This document shows positions 18,538 through 27,998 of a DNA stretch of 64,000 nucleotides, in pieces. The DNA lies in the NCBI GenBank assembly GCA_002320285.1, contig DCKE01000005.1, positions 387,394 to 451,393 of the forward strand, written 5' to 3'. The stretch is from Flavobacteriaceae bacterium UBA1682 (GTDB taxonomy: Bacteria; Bacteroidota; Bacteroidia; Flavobacteriales; Flavobacteriaceae). The notes under the pieces are model-generated. The model saw only the letters and a list, made by a program, of their open reading frames with translations. It did no database searches and was not told the DNA's origin. A program made the translations under genes and the position numbers. How positions within the stretch are numbered: the stretch's first letter is position 1; each line of letters begins with the position of its first letter.

Positions 18538-19011
18538 TTAGTCAGGCAGTTTTATACCGTTCACATACACTACATCACAAGTTAAATTCACATACGAGTT
18601 ACTGTACTCGCCTCCGTTCTGTTCATTTAGACCCTCCAAAACCAAGCCTTTTATCGCCATTTTACGCGTAGCTAGCCTACCATAGGAATCGGTAATAACC
18701 ACTTCTGCATCTATGCTTCCTTTAGTCTGAGCAAAAGCTCTTAGCAATTCAAGGTCTAAGCCCTCATAACTAAGTACAATATAGAAAGGTCTGTAAACTT
18801 CTGCATCGGCGGCTAAGTCTTCCGCAGTTCTTTTTGCCGGTTTGGTATAGGATACCGAAATGTTTATTGGCTTAGAAAGCACGGTTTTATTTCCGTCTTT
18901 TAACGAAAACTCCACTTTTAAACGCGGACCTTGAGCATGAGCCGATAAAGCAACTAAACCTGTTAAAACAAGTACACAAAACAATGTTCTGAAATTTAAA
19001 AAATTCTTCAT
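18538..19011 (-). CDS. Exported beta-rich protein of unknown function
   Basis: 157-aa protein with a clear type I signal peptide cleaved after SAHA (residue about 26). The mature part is short, polar and beta-rich. A stretch from about residue 85 to 150 (LSYEGLDLELLRAFAQTKGS, then alternating beta strands and CDVVYVNGIKL) has a pattern loosely like Hcp tube proteins of type VI secretion, but no other secretion gene is nearby and the similarity is weak. It stands alone, divergent from the kinase at 19245. Confidence 0.6.
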   Translation of the reverse strand: MKNFLNFRTLFCVLVLTGLVALSAHAQGPRLKVEFSLKDGNKTVLSKPINISVSYTKPAKRTAEDLAADAEVYRPFYIVLSYEGLDLELLRAFAQTKGSIDAEVVITDSYGRLATRKMAIKGLVLEGLNEQNGGEYSNSYVNLTCDVVYVNGIKLPD

Positions 19012-19244
19012 ATTTTCTCTTTTTATTTAACAAGATTACCACTTATCTGAGCAGCCTGTTTCAGTCGATTTGCATTCAGTTATGTTGAGTTTGTATTTAG
19101 CAAAGTAAACGATGCATTCACTAAAAAAACGACCTGTTTTGGCTGTAAAATGTGACTTAAACAACCTATTACTAACGAGATATACAACCCTCATTATCCC
19201 CATTAATAGTTTATTTAGTAATTTAGTCCTGTAAAATTAACTAG

Positions 19245-21281
19245 ATGGTAGTACTATTCCCTTTTTATTCGGAAGATCAGAGGCGTCATAAGACAGGCTG
19301 TTTTCGTATAGCATTATTTCTTTTATTACTGATGGCACCTCAGTTTAGTAGCGCCCAAGAGCCTAGTACTTTAGAGAAGATGGCGGCACAGGCCTATGAC
19401 CTCCGCTTCACAGATAGTATTAGCAGTTTACGGATACAAGAAGAAGCGCTTGTACTTGCGGAACAAAAAGGAAACAAATCTGATGAAGTGATTTGCGCTG
19501 CCTATTTGGCCATGACTTACAGAGGCAAGTTGGATCTGAAGAAATTCACCTATTATACGGAACGCGCGTACAACATCGCCAACGCCATTCAAAACGACAG
19601 AGCCACCGCTTATGCCAACTGGACTATGGGCTTACTGATGTCTTATATCGGTGATCGTTCCACTGCGTTGAATCATTTTTTAAATGCTTATAGTCTCTAT
19701 GAAAAGCTGCAAGATTATCAGCACTGCGCTCGACTTGGCGCAGATATATCTTATCTCTTTTCTACCGGTTCTGAGGATAAAACTAAAAAATATGCCGATG
19801 AAGCGCTTCGTTATGCCGAATTGACAAAAAACCCGGAAAGCATATTACACGCCCGATTAGCCGTCGGTAGTTACCTCTACGAAAGCCTTGATCCGCTGGA
19901 TCAAAATTCCTGGCAGCATACGTTGGGCTTTTTTCAAAAGACCTTACAGTTGATTGACGAATCCGAAGCGGCGATCGTCAGTAAAAGCAATATCGGTATT
20001 GCCCATCTGAATATAGCAGCACTCTATATGATTGGACCCAAGCCGATCGATGAGGCCTCATTCTTATCCAATCTTGAGACGGCCACAGCCATCGGTAGGC
20101 AATACAACTTTCGCAACTTATATCGGAGCTCGCTTGGATTGCGCGGGCAGTACTTTCTGCAAAAAGGAGCTCATAGAACTGCAGAAAAACTATTTAAGGA
20201 GGGAATCGCTTACCAACTCACCCTTCCCTACCAAGACAATGACCTCTTTGCTTCTTTCTACGGCTGTCTTAAAGACCTAGCCGCACGAGAAAACGATTAT
20301 GCGGCTTATTACGAGTACGATCAACTTTTTATGAAGTACAATCAAATCAAATACGACGAAAATGTGCAGAAGATCTTACAAAATACCGATGCGCGTTATG
20401 AAACTGAAAAAAGACTGTTGCGCATTGATCAATTGGAAAAGAAAAACGAGTTACAGAAAAAGATTAATCTTTTGAGTTATGGAATCTCGGCAGTTTTACT
20501 TACTGGTTTGGTGTTTATGTATCGCTCGTATTATTACCGACAACGCTATTATCAAAATAGGGAACACATTTTAAAACAACAGCAGATCAATACCGAACTC
20601 AAAGTGCAATTGATGGAAAAAGAGACCTTAGAGGCTTTATCCGACAAAATATCACTGGAAAGGCGCTTGCTGCAATCTCAAATGGATCCCCATTTTATAT
20701 TTAACTTATTGGGCAATATCCAAAGTATGATACTTCAAAACGATCGACTTACAGCGGTTTCCTATCTGTCTAAATTCGCCAAACTGACACGGCGCGTATT
20801 GGAACAGTCGCGCCAAGAACGCATTGCCTTAGAAGACGAGATCAACACCTTAAGAAACTATATCGAGCTGCAACAACTGCGATTAAACTTTAGCTTTGAT
20901 TATCAAATTGACTGCGAGGATGATGTTGATCTGCATCTTAAGATACCGCCATTATTGATTCAGCCCTTTGTAGAGAATGCCGTTGAACACGGATTAAAAC
21001 CCTTGTCCGACCTTCGTCGCGGTCTATTAAACATTCACTTTAGCTATCAGGAAGATAAAAACGTACTGATCTGTACAATATTAGACAATGGTATCGGACT
21101 AAAAGAATCCAGAAATCGAAAAACAGCAGATACTCATCGTTCGCTATCTCTGAAAATAACCAATGAACGTCTGGCTTTAATGCTGGAGAAAAACCCGTAT
21201 ACCAAACTCGAAGTACTAGACATGGAACCCAAGACCGGAGAATCCGGCTGTATCGTCACCTTAACCATTCCGATAATATAA
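19245..21281 (+). CDS. LytS-type histidine kinase with TPR sensor region
   Basis: 678-aa sensor. A signal sequence ends near SSAQ (residue 38), followed by a periplasmic TPR region (about 45-370), one membrane helix (about 408-427), a coiled coil, then the His_kinase box QMDPHFIFNLLGNIQ with phosphoacceptor H483, and the ATPase domain with PLLIQPFVENAVEHGL. This is the common Bacteroidota layout in which TPRs read a peptide or envelope signal. The response regulator starts 5 bp downstream, so the pair is cotranscribed. Confidence 0.9.
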   Translation: MVVLFPFYSEDQRRHKTGCFRIALFLLLLMAPQFSSAQEPSTLEKMAAQAYDLRFTDSISSLRIQEEALVLAEQKGNKSDEVICAAYLAMTYRGKLDLKKFTYYTERAYNIANAIQNDRATAYANWTMGLLMSYIGDRSTALNHFLNAYSLYEKLQDYQHCARLGADISYLFSTGSEDKTKKYADEALRYAELTKNPESILHARLAVGSYLYESLDPLDQNSWQHTLGFFQKTLQLIDESEAAIVSKSNIGIAHLNIAALYMIGPKPIDEASFLSNLETATAIGRQYNFRNLYRSSLGLRGQYFLQKGAHRTAEKLFKEGIAYQLTLPYQDNDLFASFYGCLKDLAARENDYAAYYEYDQLFMKYNQIKYDENVQKILQNTDARYETEKRLLRIDQLEKKNELQKKINLLSYGISAVLLTGLVFMYRSYYYRQRYYQNREHILKQQQINTELKVQLMEKETLEALSDKISLERRLLQSQMDPHFIFNLLGNIQSMILQNDRLTAVSYLSKFAKLTRRVLEQSRQERIALEDEINTLRNYIELQQLRLNFSFDYQIDCEDDVDLHLKIPPLLIQPFVENAVEHGLKPLSDLRRGLLNIHFSYQEDKNVLICTILDNGIGLKESRNRKTADTHRSLSLKITNERLALMLEKNPYTKLEVLDMEPKTGESGCIVTLTIPII

Positions 21282-21286
21282 TCATT

Positions 21287-22021
21287 ATGTATAAAACCAT
21301 TATTGTTGAAGATGAACATCATCTGCGCGAGGCGCTATCGCTACTTTTAGAAATCGCGGCGCCCAATAAAACACAGATCATTGGTCAGGCTGCCAATGCC
21401 GAAGATGCTGTCAGTTTGATTGACCAACTAAAGCCCGACTTGGTCTTTATGGACATTATGTTGGAAAGCGGAACGGGTTTCGATGTATTAAACAAAACCA
21501 AGCATAAGGCCTTTCACTTAATCTTTACGACGGCCTATGAAGAACACGCGATAAAAGCTTTTAAATACAATGCAATAGATTATCTTTTAAAACCGATAGA
21601 TGCAGATGAACTCCGAAGATCGATGGAACGCATAGTGGAACGTCAAGAAAAATATGTTTTGGAAACCCAGCTGGCGCACTTCAATATGGATCGAAAAAAA
21701 AATCCGGAACGATTGGTTTTACCTACCCAAGAAGCGATGCATGTAATCAAAATTAACGATATCATTCGTTGTGAAACGTCTGGATCTTATACTACTTTCT
21801 TTTTGAATGGCGGAAAGAAGATCATCGTTTCTAGAGCTTTAAAACACTATGAAGAAATACTGTTGCCACCGCAGTTTTTAAGAGTACATCAATCTCATCT
21901 TATCAATACCGACTACATCGTCAGTTACTCGCGAGATGGCATGGTACAGATGCAAGATAAGATTTCGATTCCGATCTCAAGATCCCATAAAGACGAATTT
22001 TTTAAATTAATGCGCGACTAA
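21287..22021 (+). CDS. LytTR-family response regulator
   Basis: 244-aa cognate regulator of the preceding kinase. The receiver has phosphoacceptor D56 (LVFMDIMLES), the threonine in FTTAYEEHA and the lysine in DYLLKPIDADEL. The C-terminal LytTR domain (about 145-244) contains CETSGSYTTFFLNGGKKI and FLRVHQSHLIN, and it should bind promoter DNA as a dimer. Targets may include the small membrane protein just downstream, but this is inference. Confidence 0.92.
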   Translation: MYKTIIVEDEHHLREALSLLLEIAAPNKTQIIGQAANAEDAVSLIDQLKPDLVFMDIMLESGTGFDVLNKTKHKAFHLIFTTAYEEHAIKAFKYNAIDYLLKPIDADELRRSMERIVERQEKYVLETQLAHFNMDRKKNPERLVLPTQEAMHVIKINDIIRCETSGSYTTFFLNGGKKIIVSRALKHYEEILLPPQFLRVHQSHLINTDYIVSYSRDGMVQMQDKISIPISRSHKDEFFKLMRD

Positions 22022-22136
22022 TAGGATCTAGGTGACAATCGAACCCGTACAGATACATATTCACAGCTACCAAATACAAAGGGATTATTGTGCTGTATGA
22101 TGGAGAACAATACTTTTGGCGAAAAATAAAACTATT

Positions 22137-22466
22137 ATGAGTAATAAAACACTTTCCATTTTAAGTTACATCACCATTATCGGATGGTTAATTGCCTATT
22201 TCAAAAGCAGAGATTTAGAACCAAATAGTAACTTGGTTAACTATCACTTACGACAAGGATTCGGATTTTTCATTTTCTCCTTCGTTCTAAATATTGCTTT
22301 AACGATTGTCACCAGCATAATTCCAGCTTTATTCTTTTTAAATTACATAACTCTAATCCTCCTAATTCTTTGGGTATTTGGAATTATTAATGCTGTAAAC
22401 GACCAGGAAAAACCGATACCGGTCATCGGAAAATTATTCGAAGATAAGTTTTCTTTCATCGGATAA
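22137..22466 (+). CDS. Small DUF4870-like membrane protein
   Basis: 109-aa protein with three or four membrane helices. Opening with a helix containing LSYITIIGWLIAYF, it carries the conserved NYHLRQGFGFF motif and ends with EKPIPVIGKLFEDKFSFI, matching the DUF4870 / Tic20-like small-protein group common in Flavobacteria. The ATG at 22137 replaces an upstream TTG, giving the usual MSNKTLSILSY start. It follows the LytTR regulator by 115 bp and could be part of its regulon. Confidence 0.75.
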   Translation: MSNKTLSILSYITIIGWLIAYFKSRDLEPNSNLVNYHLRQGFGFFIFSFVLNIALTIVTSIIPALFFLNYITLILLILWVFGIINAVNDQEKPIPVIGKLFEDKFSFIG

Positions 22467-22476
22467 TAAAGACCGC

Positions 22477-22526
22477 AATTTTGATTTATATGATCGTTTA
22501 AATAACGTCTCATATAAATCAAAATT
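22477..22526 (+). terminator. 17-bp inverted repeat after the DUF4870-like gene
   Basis: aattttgatttatatga pairs exactly with tcatataaatcaaaatt across a 16-nt loop, starting 11 bp after the stop codon. It is AT-rich without a T run, so it is a weak or bidirectional terminator candidate. Confidence 0.5.
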
Positions 22527-22659
22527 AACCGCAATAGGTCATCGAAAGATTATCGGAAAAGCAATTAAATGAACGATTAAAAATAGGTCGGAAAAATTGT
22601 ATATAGCAGTTCAAACTGCCTTGGAATCCTTAAATTATTAGCAAGCTGAATGAGATCCA

Positions 22660-23262
22660 GACACCCTAAACCAGTTTCTTCGGATGCTCGACGCGGAAAG
22701 AGCAGCGCAGATTAGGGCGCCTTTTTGGCCAACGAATAACGATGAAGAAAATCATCGGATCTATTTGATTGAGAATGATTCTGATAAGACATCGTCACGT
22801 TTCAGCACAGAGGAGGGATCTAGTCATCAGGTAATTCTATCGAACACGCAATAGATATACCCGGAGATGCTTTTATAGAAGATCGGGTAACCCTCATAGT
22901 AACGGCTGATATCAAAGCTAGAAATATTATCGTAAACGGTTCCTTATACACTTCTGGAGATCTATCCTGCGGTGTTTTTTTGCCTCATCAAACGATGGTG
23001 AAACGTATATCGGTACCAACATCAACACCATACTCGTTGCGAAAAATGGACATTATACTGTAGCCGAATGTAAAATCCGCTCACAATACTTAGTGAGCTT
23101 TCACAACGTCATAAAGGGAAAATCGGGAAAATTTAGAGCTAGTATCTTTGGGAGGAGCAAACGAAGCCGACTATTTACATCCTCAAATTCCAGATGCAAG
23201 AGGGTATTTCGACGAAGAATCTTTTCTTCAATATATGCAACCATACTGTGGATAGCCTTTTC
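22660..23262 (+). pseudogene. Decayed gene with beta-helix-like repeats
   Basis: Protein-like segments in different + frames follow each other in order: QFLRMLDAERAAQIRAPFWP at about 22669, then IEHAIDIPGDAFIEDRVTLI at about 22840, then SNDGETYIGTNINTILVAKN after a T-run frameshift near 22976, then GGANEADYLHPQIPDARGYF near 23145. At least three frameshifts are needed to join them. The GDAFIEDRVTLIV and NIIVNGSLYTSGDL rungs resemble polymer-forming or bactofilin-like beta-helix proteins. No ATG-led intact frame covers it. Confidence 0.6.
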
Positions 23263-23744
23263 TTATAATTGCGTCTTGGTGTCCGCTTTTAATTAATTCC
23301 ACACAACAGGCAATAGAGAATATGAAATAAGAACACCTGCTGCGTGGATTATCAACTTTTTTAGTAGAAACTTTTTTAGTTTTCATTTGAAAGAGGTAAA
23401 GACGGAAAAAAAATGTGAACCTCAAAACCTAAACAATGTAACATCATTGATGTTAGCATAAACACCCGTCTTTACCTCAATAAGCTTCCTAGTAAATGTA
23501 AATAATCGGTACCTTCTAATGGGACTTTTTAAGTATACTCTACTATTAAACCCTTGTTTTGTTTATATGTTTAAAGGAAAATCTGGCTACTCTTCCTTTA
23601 ACTGTTTATCTAATATAGTGCTAAAAACAACAGGGTTGTACTCAAACACTAAACCTTAACCTTTAGTATAACGACATGGTATTAAATGTTAAATAACACA
23701 AATTGAATGACATCTAATCAAATTAGATTAAAAAAAATTGAACT
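23263..23744. other. Non-coding stretch
   Basis: 482 bp of AT-rich sequence after the decayed gene and before the stop of the leftward response regulator. No coding pattern, strong hairpin or repeat was recognised. Confidence 0.5.
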
Positions 23745-24380
23745 CTAAATATATTTCTGTATCACAGCTTCCTTGACGAGGCCTCCGTTGTCCATAACAT
23801 CAAAAGCATCTTTCATCAGTAAAATTCTTTTTTGTACCGTACTCATACTTAGAGATAAAAGATCTCCAATATCCTTTATTTTATATCCTTTGGACAATAA
23901 CAGTAGGATTTGAATGTTGTTTTCTTCCCACATCAATTCTTTTTTAGCGATTTGACCTATACATGATTTTACTGCGTCACTATAATACCGTTCTTCTCTT
24001 TGAATCTGGTCGATCGCTTTAACTATAACCTCTGCTGTGACATCTTTTTTAATCATAAAGGCATCCGGGAAAACTTTTTTATGAATGTTATATACCGTTA
24101 AGATTTCCTCATGGGCCGTTATCATAACTATTTTAGAACTTGGAAAATGCTTTCTAATTTCCTTGGCCAAATCAGCTCCATTCAAAATACTTCTGGTATT
24201 ACAAACCGGAAGATCATAATCCAATATAAAACAATCTATATGGTCCTGCCTCTTCATAATGCTGTACGCCTGATCGATCGTATTTGCAGTGAAGAATTTA
24301 AAAAAAGGGAAGGCCCCTTGCAAAATACTTATATAGCCTTCTATAATAAGCGGATGGTCATCAACTACTAGAATATTCAT
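23745..24380 (-). CDS. NarL/FixJ-type response regulator
   Basis: 211-aa regulator. Receiver with D7-D8, phosphoacceptor D54 in CFILDYDLPV and K in FMIKKDVT; C-terminal LuxR-type helix-turn-helix with ILLLLSKGYKIKDIGDLL. It is divergent from the LytTR gene at 24469 with an 88-bp gap. No kinase is adjacent on its strand, although the TPR kinase at 25787 is near and of the class that normally pairs with such regulators. Confidence 0.9.
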   Translation of the reverse strand: MNILVVDDHPLIIEGYISILQGAFPFFKFFTANTIDQAYSIMKRQDHIDCFILDYDLPVCNTRSILNGADLAKEIRKHFPSSKIVMITAHEEILTVYNIHKKVFPDAFMIKKDVTAEVIVKAIDQIQREERYYSDAVKSCIGQIAKKELMWEENNIQILLLLSKGYKIKDIGDLLSLSMSTVQKRILLMKDAFDVMDNGGLVKEAVIQKYI

Positions 24381-24468
24381 GCTTTAGCTTTTTATTAACA
24401 AAGTATACTTTTTTTCTATATATAAAAAAATATAATCAGACTTTTCTTTGTATAAATAATTTTAATCC

Positions 24469-25185
24469 ATGTCTTATAGTTTTATCATTATCGACCATAA
24501 TGATGTTGAGGCGGAGAAAACTATAGAAACTTTACGCCTATTTCCTCATTTAAATTGTTTGGGCATTTTTAAAAATGATGATTCCATATTTGAATTGCTA
24601 CTCAAGAAAAAACCAACCTTAGTGTTTATAGCTGAAAATAGCTTAGGAACACCGGAATCTCCATTGAATTTCGACAGTATATCACGTATACACGAAGTGC
24701 TTACTGATTTCACCTATTTTATTTACCTCAGTCCGAAAGTAGACGCTGCACTACAAGCGATACAGTCGGGATTTTCAGACTATCTATTGACGCCGCTAAA
24801 AATTCATTTACTGGGTTCTTCAATTGCCCGATTTAAAAATAGAGTACCCGTCAAAACCAGTCCTAGTTTAGCTATAAAATCGTATAGCGATTATAAGTTT
24901 ATCAAATTCTCAGAAATCGTTTACCTCAAAGCAGATAATAATACCACGGATATCGTTTTACTCGACAACAGAACTGTTGCGGCATTTAATACTTTAAAAT
25001 ACTATCAGCAGAATTTACCTCATCATTTTGTGCGTATCCATAAAAGTTATATCGTCAATATTGAAGCAGTACATCGCATTCATTTCAGTCATGCTAAATG
25101 CTATCTTATCAATGGCGAAATCATTCCTATCTCACCGAATTATCGTGCAAGTTTAGATTATATAATCGAACAATTGAACCTTTAG
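24469..25185 (+). CDS. LytTR DNA-binding protein with degenerate receiver
   Basis: 238-aa protein. The first 120 residues have the length and strand pattern of a receiver, but the acidic pocket reads IIIDHND and the phosphoacceptor position reads LVFIAEN, so the aspartate is replaced by alanine. The C-terminal LytTR domain (about 135-238) is intact, with LKADNNTTDIVLLDNRTVAA and HHFVRIHKSYIVNI. It is probably a phosphorylation-independent regulator. The small lipoprotein and TPR kinase follow on the same strand after 303 bp. Confidence 0.85.
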   Translation: MSYSFIIIDHNDVEAEKTIETLRLFPHLNCLGIFKNDDSIFELLLKKKPTLVFIAENSLGTPESPLNFDSISRIHEVLTDFTYFIYLSPKVDAALQAIQSGFSDYLLTPLKIHLLGSSIARFKNRVPVKTSPSLAIKSYSDYKFIKFSEIVYLKADNNTTDIVLLDNRTVAAFNTLKYYQQNLPHHFVRIHKSYIVNIEAVHRIHFSHAKCYLINGEIIPISPNYRASLDYIIEQLNL

Positions 25186-25488
25186 TTTCAAAATCAACTG
25201 CTTTACCCTTTTGTTTAAGGCTAATCCTCCTCAACACTACCCTTTCCCTATTGAGCGGCTAAAATCCTTCGCTTTTTACTTTCACTAAACTTTCTTTGTA
25301 TAGGTTATAACTCAATACATCAACCTTACAATCAATTGTTTGACAAGGATGAGGGAACTTTTAAAATCAATCTTTTAATCGTCATCTCTGTCAAACGGGA
25401 ACAAGCTTGTCCCAGCTTTTCTGCGCTCTAAATCTCTTGATGAGATTCGGATAAAATCTTTTTTAAAACAACTTTAAAACTATTTAGC
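25186..25488. other. Intergenic region before the small lipoprotein
   Basis: 303 bp without a coding pattern. It contains an imperfect palindrome, cgggaacaagcttgtcccag, near 25395, and it must hold the promoter of the lipoprotein at 25489. No clear TAnnTTTG was seen. Confidence 0.4.
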
Positions 25489-25689
25489 ATGAAAAAAGCA
25501 CTTTTACTTTTCGGAATTTTCAGCACCGTATTAACTTTTCAATCGTGTACATCAGACTCCGATGAATTCGCTCCCAAAAAAGAGACTCACATCAATCTAA
25601 GTGTGTCAGATTCTATACCTCCTCCGCCTCCAGTTTATTCAACTCAGGACAATGGCGATTTAGGAAAGGATATTGACAAAAAGAAATAA
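25489..25689 (+). CDS. Small lipoprotein with proline tract
   Basis: 66-aa predicted lipoprotein. MKKALLLFGIFSTVLTFQSC is a type II signal with lipobox LTFQSC (Cys 20). The mature 47 residues are polar and carry SDSIPPPPPVYST before a lysine-rich end. No domain was recognised. The DSI plus polyproline pattern is echoed in the broken GG-leader peptide at 30006-30236 (DSILAPPPPSPTV), so it may be linked to that locus. The kinase at 25787 follows on the same strand 97 bp later. Confidence 0.7.
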   Translation: MKKALLLFGIFSTVLTFQSCTSDSDEFAPKKETHINLSVSDSIPPPPPVYSTQDNGDLGKDIDKKK

Positions 25690-25786
25690 AATATAACCTA
25701 TTAGCCTATAAATAATCTGAAGATGACCCAAAATCATCTTCAGATTGTATATTTTTGGGACAGAATCCCATATCTCAAAAATATTT

Positions 25787-27790
25787 ATGAAATCTCCCTA
25801 TATTTATTTTTTGATACTTTTTTTATTTATCCATTGTAAAGATTACAATCAGGAAAAACAAAGCACAGTATATCAGCAATATATAGCAAAATTAAACACA
25901 CCAACTATACTTTCTATAGATCAAGAAAAAACATTAGACTCTCTATCACAGCTACTAACTGCGGAGAAGAATACTCTAAATCACAGAAAACGTTTGATCG
26001 AAACCGCAGGAATAGCCTACAATTTGGGTTTTAATGAAAAGTATTATTCCCTGTGCCAACAATTGCATCAACAATCCATCAGTGAAAACGATTCTACACA
26101 TATTGCACAAGCGCTATATTTTATAGGTGATTACTACGAGCAACGCAGTCAATTAGACAGTGCCTTTTACTATCACTCCAAATCAAACAAACTATATCAG
26201 AAACTCAACGATACGCTAAAACAAGTAAAAACTTCCATCTACAAAGCAAGTATTTTATTTGATGAAGGCATTTATAATGAATGTGAGGCCGAAGTACTAA
26301 AAACATTAAAGCTCCTCAGTTCGGGATCTGAAACCCGGAGTTTGTACGAATGTTATAATCTGCTATCCATAACACTGAGCCAAAATGCTCAGTACAAAGA
26401 CGCCTTGTTTTATCAGCAAAAAGCACTACAGGAGTTGGAAAAACTTCAAAAAACAGATACAGATCCTCAACAACTCCGCTATTCACTATCAAATATTTAT
26501 AATAATACTGGAAATATTTACGATAAACTACTGGAATTCGATCAAGCTAAAGAACTGTATCTAAAAGGCCTATCCATTGCTGATCTCAAAAACGAAAAAC
26601 CCGCACTATATGCGATGTTACTCAATAATCTTGGCAATAATTATATGCTGCGCAACCAGCACAAAGTAGCCTTTCCTCTCTTAACAGAATCCCTGAAAAT
26701 TAGAGATAGCATCAACATTAAGCCTGGTATCATCACCAGTAAGATTCGCCTTGGTGATTATTACATCCATTATCGCGATACTACTACCGCTCTAAAATAT
26801 TGGAAGGAAGCTTATTTGCTTGCCAAAGAAAGCCATAGTAATGACGATATTGTTAGAACTTTAAAATTGCTTTCAAGCTATGATCCTGTTAAAAACCAAT
26901 ATTACTCCGATTTGTATTTCAAAACTCAAGACAGTTTAAAAAACATTGAAATATTGGCCCGTAACAAATTTGCCCGAATCGAATTTGAGACCAATGAAGT
27001 CGAGCAAAAAAACGAGGTATTAATTCGTCGGATTTCCCTTTTGGGTTTAGCTTTAGGCACACTAGCTATATTACTGCTAGCCTTATTCTTTATCTTTCGA
27101 TTGCAAGCCAAAAACAAGCGCCTTCGCTATTTACAAGAACAACAAAACTCTAAGGAAGTAATTTATAAATTACTACTACAACAAGATGAAATCGGTCAGC
27201 AAGTATTGATCAAAGAACGCAATCGCATTGCTAAGGAATTGCATGATGGCATTATCAATACGTTGTTTAGCATCAAACTTCATATCGGACAAAATAAAAC
27301 GACTGAAGATTCACAAAAAGAAAAATTGGTTGCTGATATAGAACAGGCTTCGGAACAAATCAGACAGATCTCCCACGACTTAAAGGACAACACCTTTGCA
27401 CAATCCAATTTCTCGTTGGTCATTCAGGATTTAATCGACAAACAGTCGACCGACACCACCGTCTTCGAATCGCTAATCGCGAAAAACTTAGACTGGTCAG
27501 GTTTTACTTACGATCAAAAGATCAATATATATCGCCTGCTGCAAGAAGGTATTCAAAACATATTAAAACATGCACAGGCAACACGTGGCTTTATCATCAT
27601 ACTCGAAAATTCAGACTCCTATGTGATCAAAATTCAAGATAACGGAGTAGGTTTTAACACAGCCAAAATAAACAAAGGTATCGGTCTTCGTAATTTTGAA
27701 GAACGCGTCAACGAATTGAATGGCAGCTGGAGCATCGAATCAAAAATTGGTGCGGGAACGACTATAAAGATTGTTATAGCAAAAGATTAA
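25787..27790 (+). CDS. TPR-containing sensor histidine kinase (HPK7/NarX-like)
   Basis: About 667-aa sensor. An N-terminal hydrophobic signal ends in FLFIHCKDYN, probably a lipobox-like or signal-anchor segment. A large TPR region (about 30-390) includes GNIYDKLLEFDQAKELYLKG. One membrane helix lies near 415-437. The HisKA_3 box RNRIAKELHDGIINT has phosphoacceptor H486, and a HATPase domain ends with DNGVGFN and GIGLRNFEERV. This class normally signals to NarL-type regulators such as those at 23745 and 30549. The ATG at 25787 is preferred to one 42 bp upstream. Confidence 0.9.
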   Translation: MKSPYIYFLILFLFIHCKDYNQEKQSTVYQQYIAKLNTPTILSIDQEKTLDSLSQLLTAEKNTLNHRKRLIETAGIAYNLGFNEKYYSLCQQLHQQSISENDSTHIAQALYFIGDYYEQRSQLDSAFYYHSKSNKLYQKLNDTLKQVKTSIYKASILFDEGIYNECEAEVLKTLKLLSSGSETRSLYECYNLLSITLSQNAQYKDALFYQQKALQELEKLQKTDTDPQQLRYSLSNIYNNTGNIYDKLLEFDQAKELYLKGLSIADLKNEKPALYAMLLNNLGNNYMLRNQHKVAFPLLTESLKIRDSINIKPGIITSKIRLGDYYIHYRDTTTALKYWKEAYLLAKESHSNDDIVRTLKLLSSYDPVKNQYYSDLYFKTQDSLKNIEILARNKFARIEFETNEVEQKNEVLIRRISLLGLALGTLAILLLALFFIFRLQAKNKRLRYLQEQQNSKEVIYKLLLQQDEIGQQVLIKERNRIAKELHDGIINTLFSIKLHIGQNKTTEDSQKEKLVADIEQASEQIRQISHDLKDNTFAQSNFSLVIQDLIDKQSTDTTVFESLIAKNLDWSGFTYDQKINIYRLLQEGIQNILKHAQATRGFIIILENSDSYVIKIQDNGVGFNTAKINKGIGLRNFEERVNELNGSWSIESKIGAGTTIKIVIAKD

Positions 27791-27998
27791 TTTGGGATCA
27801 GAATACGCATAGTGAAAAACACAAAAAACTGCTGTATTTTCATATAAAACTTTCACTATAATTAAGTCATAACTTGAACTACTTTACAATGATAATCTCT
27901 CTATTGAAAAAAGTTCCCAACCATTACAAAAAAGAAAGTTTTCTAAATACATCATGGCTAAAAAAGTGCCGCAGCTATTTTTACATTTTACAAATAAA

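Noticed and set aside
18538..19011. Type VI secretion Hcp tube protein
   Set aside because: Only a loose strand pattern is shared, the protein has a signal peptide, and no other secretion gene is near.
23093..23296. A 67-codon + frame as a gene
   Set aside because: It is one frame across the decayed beta-helix-like gene and changes into nonsense where the neighbouring frame carries coding sense.
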